In this document: positions 1 to 9,037 of the stretch, in pieces
Position numbering within the stretch: position 1 is the stretch's first letter
Layout: each line of letters starts with the position of its first letter
Origin: Nitrososphaerota archaeon
GTDB taxonomy: Archaea > Thermoproteota > Nitrososphaeria > Nitrososphaerales > Nitrosopumilaceae
Reading direction: 5' to 3'
Assembly: GCA_029782475.1 (NCBI GenBank)
Contig: JARPSM010000137.1
Coordinates: 1-38,054, forward strand
Length of the DNA stretch: 38,054 nt
The notes under the pieces: model-generated
The model's input: the letters and a program-made list of their open reading frames with translations, nothing else
Database searches by the model: none
What the model was told of the DNA's origin: nothing
Position numbers and translations under genes: made by a program

Positions 1-145
1 TTTTACAATTTGCATTACATTTGTTAATTATAAAATTTTCACAAATTATGACAGAATGCCTGGATCAGTGCTTTTTTGTTTGGAGGATTTGAATAATTGA
101 GCATTTTTCTGAATCAATGGTAAACACATTCCTATCTACTGTACA

Positions 146-355
146 ATGCATTTTGATGTTGTTACAGATACAAGTGATTTAGAAAAAGCAATTTCCTATG
201 CAAAAAATTGGCTAAAATCCATTAACGAAGAATCATCAACAGTTACTGCAAATGAATGTAAATTTTGCCATACTCAATCAGTATCAGAAGATATGGAGAT
301 TGAAATAATGACTGACGGATATTCTATTTCAAAGATGGAAGGGTGTCCAAATTAA
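146..355 (+). CDS. Small Cys-containing hypothetical protein
   Basis: A 69-residue soluble protein that I do not recognise. Its first half is an amphipathic helix-like stretch. The second half carries CKFCHTQ at about residues 38-44 and a final Cys in EGCPN at the end, so a small metal site (CxxC plus a distal Cys/His) is possible but not shown. The ATG at 146 is the first start after an in-frame stop at 110-112. The gene has no close partner: the next gene is on the opposite strand and convergent. Codon use is normal for the window. It is probably a real lineage-specific small gene, but a function cannot be given. Confidence 0.55.
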   Translation: MHFDVVTDTSDLEKAISYAKNWLKSINEESSTVTANECKFCHTQSVSEDMEIEIMTDGYSISKMEGCPN

Positions 356-485
356 CCCACGTTAATAATTTCTTCTGAAATTAAATATTCTATAGCAGAT
401 CGTTTTCTGAAATTGTGTCTTCTGCATACCATACAAATACGTCATGAACCCATGCAGGAATTTTTGATTGCTCTAAAGTTTCAAT

Positions 486-992
486 TTATAATGATTCAAC
501 CCCAGTCTCGGATTCAACTTTAGTTTCAGATTCCATCATTGGTTCTGATTCCTCAATATTTTGAATAATAACTGCAGGATTACTAGATTGAATTAAAGAA
601 AATGTTGAAACTGTATCAGTTGGACCAAACTCAGAAAAAATTCTCATTGAATAATCACCAATAATGTTTATTTCAACATCACCAGGTTCTAGATAATGCA
701 AAATCTGAACATCAAACAAGTTATCATCGACAAATTTAGGAAAAATTTCAGTAGTTTTAATAATTTCTCCATCACTTAATCGGGATATTTCCATAAAATG
801 GTAACCATGTTGTGGATCATAGTTTTGAATTTGGATGTATGCTCTAATCATTTGTGGACTTTTATCAAGATCAATAGTATCACCAAAAGTAAATTCCATA
901 GTAATAATAGGTGATTCTTCTAATCCATAAACAGAATTTATTTGAAATAGCATAATAATTGAGAAAAGTCCAAGTATTATTTTTGAAATCAA
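486..992 (-). CDS. Secreted or membrane-anchored hypothetical protein
   Basis: A 168-residue protein with a clear N-terminal signal sequence: a Lys at position 4, a hydrophobic core at about residues 5-20 (IILGLFSIIMLF), then VYG before the mature acidic chain. The mature part (about 25-140) alternates hydrophobic and polar residues as in a beta-sandwich extracellular domain. The C-terminus is a low-complexity Glu/Ser/Thr tail (MMESETKVESETGVESL). It resembles the many small exported beta-rich proteins of Nitrosopumilus-like archaea. The exact family is not recognised. It stands alone, with non-coding gaps on both sides. It is probably a cell-surface or pseudoperiplasmic protein. Confidence 0.6.
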   Translation of the reverse strand: MISKIILGLFSIIMLFQINSVYGLEESPIITMEFTFGDTIDLDKSPQMIRAYIQIQNYDPQHGYHFMEISRLSDGEIIKTTEIFPKFVDDNLFDVQILHYLEPGDVEINIIGDYSMRIFSEFGPTDTVSTFSLIQSSNPAVIIQNIEESEPMMESETKVESETGVESL

Positions 993-1075
993 TTTTTATC
1001 TGAAATTAATTGAATTGAATTGGTTATAACGTTAGTAGACGATTTTTTTGACAAATAAATTCCATTTTGGAAATA

Positions 1076-1942
1076 TCACTCTAGCATACATGCTCCAAAA
1101 ACACCCGCTGAATCACCTAGCTTATTTTTCAAAATAGGAGTATCAACTAAATCAGAAAACACCTTATCATAAACAGATTTTTTTCCTTCAGTGTATAAAA
1201 AATCAACATTTGATAAACCACCACCTAAAACAATTGCATCAGGATCTAAAATATCGATAACATTTGCAAGACCATACCCAAAATTTTCTAAAAATTCATT
1301 TTTCCATTTTTGCCAGTTATCATTATTTGTACTAGTAAGAATTTTAGGAAATGATTTGGATTCCCCTGTCAATTCAGTCCAGTAGTTTTCCAATGAAGGT
1401 CCGCTAATGTATGTCTCCACACACCCAGTTTTTCCACAATAGCACGAATTTCCATTTCGATGTAATGTGTGATGGCCCCACTCACCTCCAATATTCGTTC
1501 TGCCTGGATAGAGTTTTTTATCAATCACTATTCCGCCACCTACACCAGTTCCCAATATAACACCAAAAACTAAATCAAAGTCCACAGCAGCACCCAATGT
1601 TGCTTCAGCTAATGCAAAACAATTGGCATCATTTTCCATGAAAACTTTTTTTCCAGTTTTATTTTCTAAATCTTCTTTTAGTGATTTTCCTATCAAACAT
1701 TGCGTATTGCTATTTTTAATCAATCCAGTTTGTTTAGAAATTGCCCCAGGTGTACAAACCCCCAATGAATAATCAGATACACTTTCAGATATTTCTACTA
1801 CTAAAGAGTAAATAGAGTCTAGGATTTTTTGATAATCATTTTGTGGTGTAGGAATTCTTTTTCTTTTAATTACATTAAAATTTTCATCTAGCAGAACTGC
1901 TTCAATTTTAGTACCACCTAAATCAACACCGAGTTTATACAT
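1076..1942 (-). CDS. ROK-family sugar kinase (glucokinase-like)
   Basis: A 288-residue ROK kinase, predicted to phosphorylate a hexose or amino sugar with ATP in the cytosol. The phosphate-1 loop GVDLGGTKIE lies at residues 5-14, the catalytic Asp in ENDAN at about 103-107, and the glycine-rich phosphate-2 loop GTGVGGG at 131-137. The ROK zinc signature is complete: a His near 157 and CYCGKTGCVE at about 167-176. The length is typical. It lies directly downstream of the thermosome gene on the same strand, with 43 bases between them. A TTAAGCTTAA element at 1968-1977 could serve as its own TATA-like promoter. The substrate cannot be read from the sequence; glucokinase and N-acetylmannosamine kinase are both possible. 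Confidence 0.85.
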   Translation of the reverse strand: MYKLGVDLGGTKIEAVLLDENFNVIKRKRIPTPQNDYQKILDSIYSLVVEISESVSDYSLGVCTPGAISKQTGLIKNSNTQCLIGKSLKEDLENKTGKKVFMENDANCFALAEATLGAAVDFDLVFGVILGTGVGGGIVIDKKLYPGRTNIGGEWGHHTLHRNGNSCYCGKTGCVETYISGPSLENYWTELTGESKSFPKILTSTNNDNWQKWKNEFLENFGYGLANVIDILDPDAIVLGGGLSNVDFLYTEGKKSVYDKVFSDLVDTPILKNKLGDSAGVFGACMLE

Positions 1943-1985
1943 AAATTATTTAGAGAAATGAAAACGCTTAAGCTTAACTAAAATT

Positions 1986-3593
1986 TTATCCCATTCCGCC
2001 AGGTGCACCAGATATTGCAATAACATCATCAATTCTAAGTACCATACATGCAGCTTCAGTTGCAGATTTGATTATCTGTTCTTTAACTACAATTGGTTCT
2101 ACGACGTTGATTGCCATCATGTCTGCAATCTTCATATTTTTAGCATCAATTCCGGTCCATTTTTGACCTTGATTTTGTTTTGCACGAAGATTAGCCATTG
2201 TATCAATTGGATCCATTCCTGCATTTTCAGCGATAGTCAGAGGAATTGTTTCTAAAGCCTCGGCATATTTTTTAATTGCAAGTTGTTCACGACCATCAAA
2301 ATGATCAGCCCAATCTTTGAGTAATGAGGCTGCAAATGCTTCAGGTGCACCGCCACCAGCTACAATTGCTGGTTTTTCTATAACATCTTTTACTACCATT
2401 AAAGAATCATGAATTGAACGGTCAACTTCATCAATTACTCTTTGAGTTCCACCACGAATTAGCATTGTAACGGATTGTGGGTGTTTGCATCCTTCAATGA
2501 AGACCCATTTATCAGATTCAACTTTCTTTTGATGTGCTAAATCTGCAGAACCAAGATCATTTTCTGAAAAATCATCAAGATTACTAATTACACGTCCACC
2601 TGTTGCCTTAGAAAGTTTAATCATATCACTTTCTTTAACACGACGAACAGCCATGATACCGTATTTTGCAAGATAGTGTTGTGAAATATCATCAATTCCT
2701 TTTTGGCAAATCAAGACATTAGCTCCCACGTCATGTAATTTGTCAACCATAGATTTTAGCATTCTATTTTCTTCTTCTAAGAACATCTGCATTTGAGTAG
2801 GGTCAGTAATTCTAATTTCTGCACTTAACTCAGTTTTTTCAATTTCTAATGCTGAATTAAGCAATGCAATTTTTGCATTTTCAATTTTTGTAGGCATTCC
2901 ACTATGAACAACTTCTTTATCCAAAACAATTCCTTTTACAATTTGTGTATCATCAATTGAACCACCAGCTTTCTTTTCTACTTTGATATTTTCAAGATCA
3001 ACAGAATAAGTATCGCCTTTCTTTGTTGCAATACTAAGAATAGCATCAACGATAATTTTAGAAAGTAATGAACTATCTTCGGAAATTAATTTTGATTGCA
3101 TGCTAGTTGTAGCAATTTTTAATAGAGATGCTTTATCGTCAGGCTGAATTTGTTTTGCCAAGTCTGAGTAAATTTCTAGGACTTTATCAGATGCTGCTTG
3201 ATATCCATCTATAATAGTTGAAGCATGAACATCTTTGTTTAGAAGGTCTTCTGCTCTAGCTAATAGTGCACCTCCAAAAATCACAGAGGAAGTTGTGCCA
3301 TCGCCTACTTCATTATCAACAGTTTTAGAAATTTCAACCATCATTTTGGCTGCAGGGTGCTGAACATCAATTTCTTTTAGAATTGTAGCACCATCATTTG
3401 TAATAGTAACATCACCTAAGGAATCAACTAACATTTTATCAAGACCTCTAGGTCCAAGACTGCTTCTAACTAATTGTGCAACTAATTTTGCTGCTGCAAT
3501 ATTGTTTTGTTGGGCATCTTTGCCTTTTTGCTGTAATGCACTCTCTTTGAGAACTAATACAGGTCCATTTGGTCCTTGTTGAATTGATGCCAT
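1986..3593 (-). CDS. ths: Thermosome subunit (group II chaperonin)
   Basis: A full-length 535-residue group II chaperonin subunit, which forms double-ring ATP-driven protein-folding complexes in the cytosol. Family landmarks are intact: [10 protein letters not shown] at about 46-55, NDGAT at 66-70, the ATPase motif GDGTTS at 97-102 with the catalytic Asp, and VAGGGAPE near 412-419. The C-terminus is the flexible Gly/Met-rich tail GAPGGMG. The ATG at 3593 gives the usual N-terminus. A palindrome sits between the likely TATA box and the start (listed separately), suggesting repressor control. Which paralogue (alpha or beta) this is cannot be decided without the other copies. Confidence 0.97.
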   Translation of the reverse strand: MASIQQGPNGPVLVLKESALQQKGKDAQQNNIAAAKLVAQLVRSSLGPRGLDKMLVDSLGDVTITNDGATILKEIDVQHPAAKMMVEISKTVDNEVGDGTTSSVIFGGALLARAEDLLNKDVHASTIIDGYQAASDKVLEIYSDLAKQIQPDDKASLLKIATTSMQSKLISEDSSLLSKIIVDAILSIATKKGDTYSVDLENIKVEKKAGGSIDDTQIVKGIVLDKEVVHSGMPTKIENAKIALLNSALEIEKTELSAEIRITDPTQMQMFLEEENRMLKSMVDKLHDVGANVLICQKGIDDISQHYLAKYGIMAVRRVKESDMIKLSKATGGRVISNLDDFSENDLGSADLAHQKKVESDKWVFIEGCKHPQSVTMLIRGGTQRVIDEVDRSIHDSLMVVKDVIEKPAIVAGGGAPEAFAASLLKDWADHFDGREQLAIKKYAEALETIPLTIAENAGMDPIDTMANLRAKQNQGQKWTGIDAKNMKIADMMAINVVEPIVVKEQIIKSATEAACMVLRIDDVIAISGAPGGMG

Positions 3594-3596
3594 TTA

Positions 3597-3620
3597 GATT
3601 CAGCTACAATCCGCTGAATC
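3597..3620. promoter_or_regulatory. Perfect 8-bp inverted repeat at the thermosome start
   Basis: GATTCAGC at 3597-3604 and GCTGAATC at 3613-3620 are exact inverted copies with an 8-base spacer. The element lies 3 bases before the thermosome ATG on the minus strand and just downstream of a TATA-like stretch (minus-strand TTAAAAA at about 3625-3631), so it covers the expected transcription start. This is the usual position for an archaeal repressor operator. It could also fold as a hairpin in a short 5' leader. Confidence 0.5.
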
Positions 3621-3638
3621 CCCCTTTTTAACATTTAC

Positions 3639-5375
3639 TTAGTAGATCGGTGAAATATAGCTGCGTTTTTTCACATCAACAATCCCACCATTAAGAATTC
3701 TAACAGATGGTAGAGCCAAGAATGGTAAAAATAGAGGAATCAAATGAGGTCTAGAAAACTTAGAACCTGAATCTACAATAGCATTGTTGATTTTTTCAAA
3801 ATTAGATGAAACTTTTTCAAAAGAATCTGTAGAGATGATGCCACTAAACTGTAATGGTAAGGAAGCAGTAATTTTTCCAGATTTAACTACAACAAGCCCG
3901 CCTTGATTCTTGATGAGATGGTTTGATGCAATTGCCATATCAGAATCATTTGAACCAATTACGATCATATCATTTTCATGAAAACTCCATGTTGAAGCAA
4001 AAGCGCCAATATCTGCACCAAAATTTTCAAGAAATCCTATAGAATGCTTGCCAGTTCCATGAATTCTGTCAAAGGCTGCAACTTTCCAAATATCAGAATC
4101 CAATGAAGCAGAAACATAACCATCTTTGGCATGAAGTTTGACAGAACCTAACTTTGTAATGATTTCAGTTTGCATATAGATAGTATTTGCAGTTACATCT
4201 TTCTTTTTTGATTTTATTGCAAAATCATTTTTAGAGAAATTTTTTAGTTTGACAGTTTTTTTAATCCAAGGGGCTATCATTTGTTTCTTAATTGGAGTAA
4301 CTATTTGTCCATTTGATACAACTAGTTTGCCTCCGACAAAGACTTTGTTTGGTTTAAATGATTTTAAATCATCAAAAACTAGAATATCTGCTAATTTACC
4401 AGGAGCAATACCACCAAGATCTTTTCCCATATTATAATAATCAAAATTATTTTTTGATGCCATAGTAACTGCATCTATTGGTTTTAGACCAAGATTGATT
4501 GATTCTCTAATGCAGTGATCTATATGGCCAAATTTAGAAATATCTAGAGGATCAAGACCATCAGAACAAAACATCAAGCGATTAAGATACGTCCCATGGG
4601 ATAAAACATGTGGAATTATTTCCTTCAAATCACGTCTAATTGAACCCTCTCTAATCATTATCCACATTCCAAGACGTAATCTTTCTAAAACTTGATCAAA
4701 ATTGATTGGTTCATGACAAGATAAAATTCCAGATGAAACATATGCATTGAGTTTTTTCTCACTTGCTCCAGCAGTATGTCCATTGATTATGCAATCACAT
4801 TCCAACATTGATGAAAGTGATTTCATTGTTTTTGGATCACGTGATGTAACTTTAGTCCAAGAAAAAACTTCTCCCAATCCAAGTACAAGTGGATGTTTTA
4901 TTGCAGTTTTTTCTTGTGATAATGATAATGATTTACTGCTACTAAATTTTGCATCTACTGGAAGGCCACCTGGAACTACTTGAAAAATTCTGATTGGTAG
5001 ATTCTCACCGAGTTTTAAAAATTCTTGAAAGCCTCGATAGCCACCTACACTTACAATATCAATAGGATCAGAAAATAGAGATGTTACACCACAAAGTAGA
5101 GCTTTTTTTGCAAATTCAGATGGTAAAACAAATTGATCAATATGCAAATGCGGATCTGCAAAACCAGGACTAACATATTTTCCCTTTACATCAATTACAG
5201 TAGTTTTTGGACCAACTGTATGATTTGCGTTTAGACCAACATATGCAATTCTATCTTTTATAATTGCAATCTGAATCTGAGGAATGATTTCCCTTGTATA
5301 GACTGACATTAAATTACAATTTTTTATAATCAGATCGGCTTTCTTATCACCCATTGCTACAGAGTTGAGAGACAA
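3639..5375 (-). CDS. ade: Adenine deaminase
   Basis: Adenine deaminase of the amidohydrolase superfamily, converting adenine to hypoxanthine plus ammonia in purine salvage. The N-terminal region (KADLIIKNCNLMSVYT) is the typical beta strand before the metal site PHLHID. A second metal ligand lies in INGHTAG and the active-site Asp in MFCSDGLD. The C-terminal third is the characteristic Ade domain (FGADIGAFASTWSFHEND). The reading frame is open to a GTG at 5402 (587 residues), but a minus-strand TATA box TTATAAG at about 5405-5411 would place transcription initiation near 5380. I therefore prefer TTG at 5375 (578 residues); ATG at 5354 is another option but would cut conserved residues. It is divergent from rpl44e. 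Confidence 0.9.
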   Translation of the reverse strand: MSLNSVAMGDKKADLIIKNCNLMSVYTREIIPQIQIAIIKDRIAYVGLNANHTVGPKTTVIDVKGKYVSPGFADPHLHIDQFVLPSEFAKKALLCGVTSLFSDPIDIVSVGGYRGFQEFLKLGENLPIRIFQVVPGGLPVDAKFSSSKSLSLSQEKTAIKHPLVLGLGEVFSWTKVTSRDPKTMKSLSSMLECDCIINGHTAGASEKKLNAYVSSGILSCHEPINFDQVLERLRLGMWIMIREGSIRRDLKEIIPHVLSHGTYLNRLMFCSDGLDPLDISKFGHIDHCIRESINLGLKPIDAVTMASKNNFDYYNMGKDLGGIAPGKLADILVFDDLKSFKPNKVFVGGKLVVSNGQIVTPIKKQMIAPWIKKTVKLKNFSKNDFAIKSKKKDVTANTIYMQTEIITKLGSVKLHAKDGYVSASLDSDIWKVAAFDRIHGTGKHSIGFLENFGADIGAFASTWSFHENDMIVIGSNDSDMAIASNHLIKNQGGLVVVKSGKITASLPLQFSGIISTDSFEKVSSNFEKINNAIVDSGSKFSRPHLIPLFLPFLALPSVRILNGGIVDVKKRSYISPIY

Positions 5376-5441
5376 GATCGAATTTGCTAGGATCGAATTC
5401 ACTTCTTATAATTAGAATTTGCGCCTATTATAGATTCAATG

Positions 5442-5449
5442 CTTAAATT
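5442..5449 (+). promoter_or_regulatory. TATA-like element for rpl44e-rps27e
   Basis: CTTAAATT lies about 27 bases before the ATG at 5473, the spacing expected for an archaeal TATA box of a leaderless or near-leaderless mRNA. The oppositely directed element for ade lies at about 5405-5411 in the same 97-base gap. Confidence 0.4.
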
Positions 5450-5472
5450 ACGGTTGAAGAGGTTTTGTTGAT

Positions 5473-5754
5473 ATGAACATTCCTAAGGTGATCAGAAAGT
5501 TTTGTGCAAAATGTAATGCCCATACTGAGCAAAAGATCTCCATTTACAAGGCTGGAAAAAGACGAGGTTCTGCAGCTGGTGAACGCCGACACGCAGAACG
5601 TAAAAGAGGATATGGTGGACAAAAATTCCCAAAATTAGCAAAACCAGCCAAAGTTACAAAGAAAGTTACTCCTATTATGACATGTACTGTTTGTAAAAAG
5701 AAATACAATAAAAAAGGTGTCAGAATTAAGAAATTTGAGTTGATAGCAGCATGA
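5473..5754 (+). CDS. rpl44e: 50S ribosomal protein L44e
   Basis: A 93-residue large-subunit ribosomal protein found only in archaea and eukaryotes. It has the two zinc-binding Cys pairs (CAKCNAHTE near residues 11-19 and CTVCKKKY near 74-81) and the conserved basic centre with GERRHAERKRGYGGQ. The length is normal. Its stop codon overlaps the start of rps27e by four bases (ATGA), the usual archaeal pairing of L44e and S27e, so the two are co-transcribed and translationally coupled. Confidence 0.97.
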   Translation: MNIPKVIRKFCAKCNAHTEQKISIYKAGKRRGSAAGERRHAERKRGYGGQKFPKLAKPAKVTKKVTPIMTCTVCKKKYNKKGVRIKKFELIAA

Positions 5755-5948
5755 AGAAAGATCATATTGAAATTCCAAAACCATCGAGTAAATTTCAAAA
5801 AGTTAATTGTAATGAATGCGGTGAATTACAGATAGTTTATTCTCACGCATCAACACAAATTTCATGTAATTCCTGTGGAAATATTCTTTCAGAGCCAACA
5901 GGTTCAAAAGCTGAAATCAATGGTAAAATCTCAGGCAGTGCTGAGTAA
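5751..5948 (+). CDS. rps27e: 30S ribosomal protein S27e
   Basis: A 65-residue small-subunit zinc-ribbon protein. The four ligands are CNECGE (about 20-25) and CNSCGN (about 39-44), followed by the family ending EPTGSKAEI. It overlaps rpl44e by four bases. Its last 18 bases overlap the 3' end of cobY on the opposite strand, so the two transcription units run into each other. Confidence 0.95.
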   Translation: MKKDHIEIPKPSSKFQKVNCNECGELQIVYSHASTQISCNSCGNILSEPTGSKAEINGKISGSAE

Positions 5949-6515
5949 ATCATAATCCATTTTAGAATTTAGATTAAATGCAATTCTCTTATCATCAATT
6001 ATAATATAATTTTCATCCAAATTTTCTAGAGAAGAAATTTGTTCTGAATTTACCAAAGAAATTCCAGTATAATGGCATCTTTGATCATTAAAATCAACAG
6101 AAAAATCAGACTTTAACCCCAGAGAGGTTAGAAATTTGTTAGTTACAAGAATACTAGTCCAAGTTTTTTTAGGATTAAATTGATTAATAATTATTTTAAT
6201 TATTTCTTCATCAAGTAAAGGTAAATCACCAGATGTTACTAAAACATAATCATTGATAGTTTTGAGTGTTAAATTTAGATCTTCGACATAACCAATGCCA
6301 GATGTATCAAAAATTTCAACTTTATTTTCTTCCAATAATTTTTTTGTCTTAGGAGAATTACAACTAGTAACAGCTAAAATTTTTGAAAAAGAATTTGAAT
6401 TTTTTAATGAATCAACTACATGAAGAATTACAGGTTTTTTAAATTTGAGTAAAAGTTTTTCACCATCTAAATTCATTCTAGTACCCTTACCGCCAGCCAT
6501 TACAAGGCCAATCAT
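5931..6515 (-). CDS. cobY: GTP:adenosylcobinamide-phosphate guanylyltransferase
   Basis: A 194-residue nucleotidyltransferase, the archaeal non-orthologous replacement of bacterial CobU. It transfers GMP to adenosylcobinamide phosphate, giving AdoCbi-GDP. The N-terminal GTP-binding signature MAGGKGTRM is at residues 6-14, with a Lys in EKLLLKF, and DLPLLDEE near 97-104 supplies the metal-binding Asp region. The length matches the archaeal family (about 195). It is the last gene of the cobalamin operon and overlaps cobS by four bases. MobA-like enzymes are the main alternative, but the operon makes CobY much more likely. Confidence 0.9.
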   Translation of the reverse strand: MIGLVMAGGKGTRMNLDGEKLLLKFKKPVILHVVDSLKNSNSFSKILAVTSCNSPKTKKLLEENKVEIFDTSGIGYVEDLNLTLKTINDYVLVTSGDLPLLDEEIIKIIINQFNPKKTWTSILVTNKFLTSLGLKSDFSVDFNDQRCHYTGISLVNSEQISSLENLDENYIIIDDKRIAFNLNSKMDYDLLSTA

Positions 6516-7237
6516 ATTGAAACAGACACCATCAAAGAAGCCAATCGAGTAAATTCATTGGTAGCTCCCAACACATCACCAGTGATCCCACCAAAACTAC
6601 GAGTGGACAAAGCCAAGAGGAACATAGTCAAAACAATAGTTACACCAAGCATTATCAAGCCTGTTGTTTCACCAATTACGATTACAGGAATAAGCATAAT
6701 TAGAAATGCTGCGGTGAGTTTTTTCTTATCTTTCATAAATTCAACAAAGGGAGAATTTGAGCCTAATGAAGCTGATTTGCCTAAACTAGCCATCAAAACC
6801 ATTGAAAATTTTGCCAAAATTTCACTAATCAAAATCGCCTTAAACAAATCAAATCCACTTGTAAGTGAAATAGTAATTATCAAACCAATTAGGTATAATA
6901 CAATTGTAACAATACCTGCTGAACCCGTAGAAAGATCTTTCATTGCTTTAAGTTTTTTATCTTTTGATCCTTTTACCATCAATCCATCTGCAAAATCAGC
7001 TAAACCATCGGCATGATGTATTCCAGTAACTATTGCAATAGATGCAACAACTAACAAACTAACTAACAAGGGTTCTAAAATAAAAGATAATCCAAAACCC
7101 AATGATCCAACTAAAAGTCCAATAACAATTCCAACTACAGGAAACATGAACATGTATTTTGCAATATTGTCTAACGATGCATTTGTTGATGGGAATATTG
7201 TTAAAAATGAAAAAACAGATCCAATTTCTTTAAACAT
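6512..7237 (-). CDS. cobS: Adenosylcobinamide-GDP ribazoletransferase (cobalamin synthase)
   Basis: A 241-residue polytopic membrane protein that joins AdoCbi-GDP to the activated lower ligand (alpha-ribazole), the last assembly step of the nucleotide loop. The CobS signature is clear: HHADGLADFADGLMVKGSKD at about residues 74-93, with acidic metal ligands, then repeated hydrophobic helices to the C-terminus. The N-terminus (FLTIFP) is typical. It overlaps cobY by 4 bases and cbiB by 8 bases, so the three genes are translationally coupled. Confidence 0.95.
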   Translation of the reverse strand: MFKEIGSVFSFLTIFPSTNASLDNIAKYMFMFPVVGIVIGLLVGSLGFGLSFILEPLLVSLLVVASIAIVTGIHHADGLADFADGLMVKGSKDKKLKAMKDLSTGSAGIVTIVLYLIGLIITISLTSGFDLFKAILISEILAKFSMVLMASLGKSASLGSNSPFVEFMKDKKKLTAAFLIMLIPVIVIGETTGLIMLGVTIVLTMFLLALSTRSFGGITGDVLGATNEFTRLASLMVSVSI

Positions 7238-8201
7238 GTATCCACCACCCTAGAATAGTCAAAATAGAAATTACTGGAACAGAAACAATTCCAAAGAAAA
7301 GTATCGAAGTAAGTTTCATTATAGATATTGCAGAATGTACATGTTCTTTTGTTAGAATGATTTCACCGTCACCTAGTTTGTAATGATTAATTTTTTCAAA
7401 TTTTGTTTCTAAAGCCCCAGCTAAGGCAGCCATAGGATATCCAGCATTAGGACTTTCGGTTTTTTTGCCATCCCTAATCATTATTTTGTAAGACTCTTTC
7501 CAATTATTTTGTAAAATTGCAGCAGAAATTATCATTACTATCCCTGTCAATCTAGATGGAATATAGTTTAGAATACTGTCACAAGTTGCTGCAAACCAAC
7601 CAACATTTTTGAAAATATCAGTCTTGTATCCAATCATAGAATCGGCGGTGTTGATTACACGATATGCAAATGCGCCAGGTAATCCAAGCAGAGCATAATA
7701 AAATAACGGTCCAGTGATTCCATCAACTGTATTTTCACTTATACTTTCAAGCACGCCTGAAAGTACATGATTTTTGTCTAAATTTGTAGTATTTCGCTTG
7801 ACAATCATAGATAGATGAGTTCTTGCCAAATCTAGATTATCTTCATCCAAGGATTCAAGAACAGATTTTGCATGTTTTTCCATTCCACGAATAGCAATCG
7901 TAGTTTTTAATAATAATCCACCGATAATTACAGAGACAATTAATGCGATATAATCAACAGATATCATTGTAATTCCAACATTCAATGCAAAAAGTAGTAC
8001 AATTACTAAACCAGAAGTTATAGTAACAACACAAACACCACCAAGTTTTTCTATTATTGGATTTTCATTTTTTGCTATTGGTGTAAGTTTAGCAATCAAA
8101 GATCCAATCCAAGCTGTAGGATGATATTTATTTTTAGGATCACCAAACTTAAAATCAAGTAAAATAGCTAATCCAATTACAAAAATAGATTCAATGATCA
8201 T
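7230..8201 (-). CDS. cbiB: Adenosylcobinamide-phosphate synthase
   Basis: A 323-residue membrane enzyme (CbiB/CobD-type) that attaches the aminopropanol phosphate arm to adenosylcobyric acid. Diagnostic segments: LLDFKFGDPKNKYHPTAWIG near residues 14-33, SESISENTVDGITGPLFYYA around 150-170, and SPNAGYPMAALAGAL around 248-262. At least four hydrophobic membrane segments are visible. The length is typical. The substrate arm comes from the product of the cobD-type gene at the head of the same operon, so the two steps are encoded together. Confidence 0.95.
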   Translation of the reverse strand: MIIESIFVIGLAILLDFKFGDPKNKYHPTAWIGSLIAKLTPIAKNENPIIEKLGGVCVVTITSGLVIVLLFALNVGITMISVDYIALIVSVIIGGLLLKTTIAIRGMEKHAKSVLESLDEDNLDLARTHLSMIVKRNTTNLDKNHVLSGVLESISENTVDGITGPLFYYALLGLPGAFAYRVINTADSMIGYKTDIFKNVGWFAATCDSILNYIPSRLTGIVMIISAAILQNNWKESYKIMIRDGKKTESPNAGYPMAALAGALETKFEKINHYKLGDGEIILTKEHVHSAISIMKLTSILFFGIVSVPVISILTILGWWIHV

Positions 8202-9037
8202 TGCAACATCTTCTCTATAGATTTTATATCCATATTTGATTTGACAGTTTTTGCCAATTTGTTTAATTCATCATCAATTTTTAAAATATTTTTCTTAGTC
8301 CATCGAATATCTTTAGGGATAACATTAAGTGAATCCTCCTCAGGTAAGTCTATCGGAATTAATGGAATAGTACCTAAAACAGGTATTTTTGTAATGTTTT
8401 TGAGTTTTTGAAATCCAGGCTTTAGTACATCTAAATCTCCTCTGAACTTGTTAAAGATGAAACCTTTTACAAGTTTTTGATATTTTTTTTCAATTAAAGC
8501 CATAGTTCCGACAAGACTTGCAAAAGAACCGCCTCTGTCAATATCTGAAACTAACAATACAGATGCATTGGCTTTATGAGCAATCTTCATGTTTGCAATA
8601 TCTGATTTTTGTAAATTGATTTCAGCTGGTGAACCTGCACCTTCTAAAATTACTAAATCATAATTTTTCTGTAATGTTTTAAGAGATTTTACTGCAACAT
8701 CAATTCCTTTATGATTTACAAATTTTTCATAGTATTCTTTTGCGTGCATTTTCTTGTATCGTTTTCCATTTAGATATACAATGCTGTTGTAGTTTCCTAC
8801 GGGTTTTAGTAAAATTGGATTTAGATCAGGAGTAATTTCACATCTCGAACCAATAGCCTGAATTGCCTGGGCACGAGATATCTCAAATTCAGGTATAATA
8901 TATGCAAAATTGGACATATTTTGAGATTTGTAAGGTGCAACACTGTAACCTTTATCAGAAAAAATTCTGCAAAGTGCTGCTACTAACGTTGTTTTTCCTG
9001 CTCCAGAAGAAGTACCTTGAATCATCAAAGATTTCAT
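8198..9037 (-). CDS. cobQ: Cobyric acid synthase lacking the glutaminase domain
   Basis: A 279-residue CobQ/CbiP homologue, against about 470-510 for the usual two-domain enzyme. CobQ amidates side chains b, d, e and g of adenosylcobyrinic diamide with ATP. The N-terminal synthetase domain is complete: P-loop GTSSGAGKTT at 8-17, then KSQNMS, ISRAQAIQA, LNPILLKPVG, LEGAGSPAEINL, VSDIDRGGSFASL, FIFNKFRGD and GTIPLIPIDLPEEDSL near 224-239. The class I glutaminase domain that should follow (FTDFDPL region and Cys/His triad) is absent. After only about 15 residues the chain ends in a tail (DDELNKLAKTVKSNMDI) that looks like the extreme C-terminus of normal CobQ. It overlaps cbiB and cobD by four bases each, so the gene is not cut by a window edge. 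Confidence 0.9.
   Translation of the reverse strand: MKSLMIQGTSSGAGKTTLVAALCRIFSDKGYSVAPYKSQNMSNFAYIIPEFEISRAQAIQAIGSRCEITPDLNPILLKPVGNYNSIVYLNGKRYKKMHAKEYYEKFVNHKGIDVAVKSLKTLQKNYDLVILEGAGSPAEINLQKSDIANMKIAHKANASVLLVSDIDRGGSFASLVGTMALIEKKYQKLVKGFIFNKFRGDLDVLKPGFQKLKNITKIPVLGTIPLIPIDLPEEDSLNVIPKDIRWTKKNILKIDDELNKLAKTVKSNMDIKSIEKMLQ

Noticed and set aside
6558-7016. 152-codon open frame on the plus strand opposite cobS
   Set aside because: It mirrors the well-identified cobS gene on the other strand, has no motif or promoter, and its composition is that of an antisense frame.
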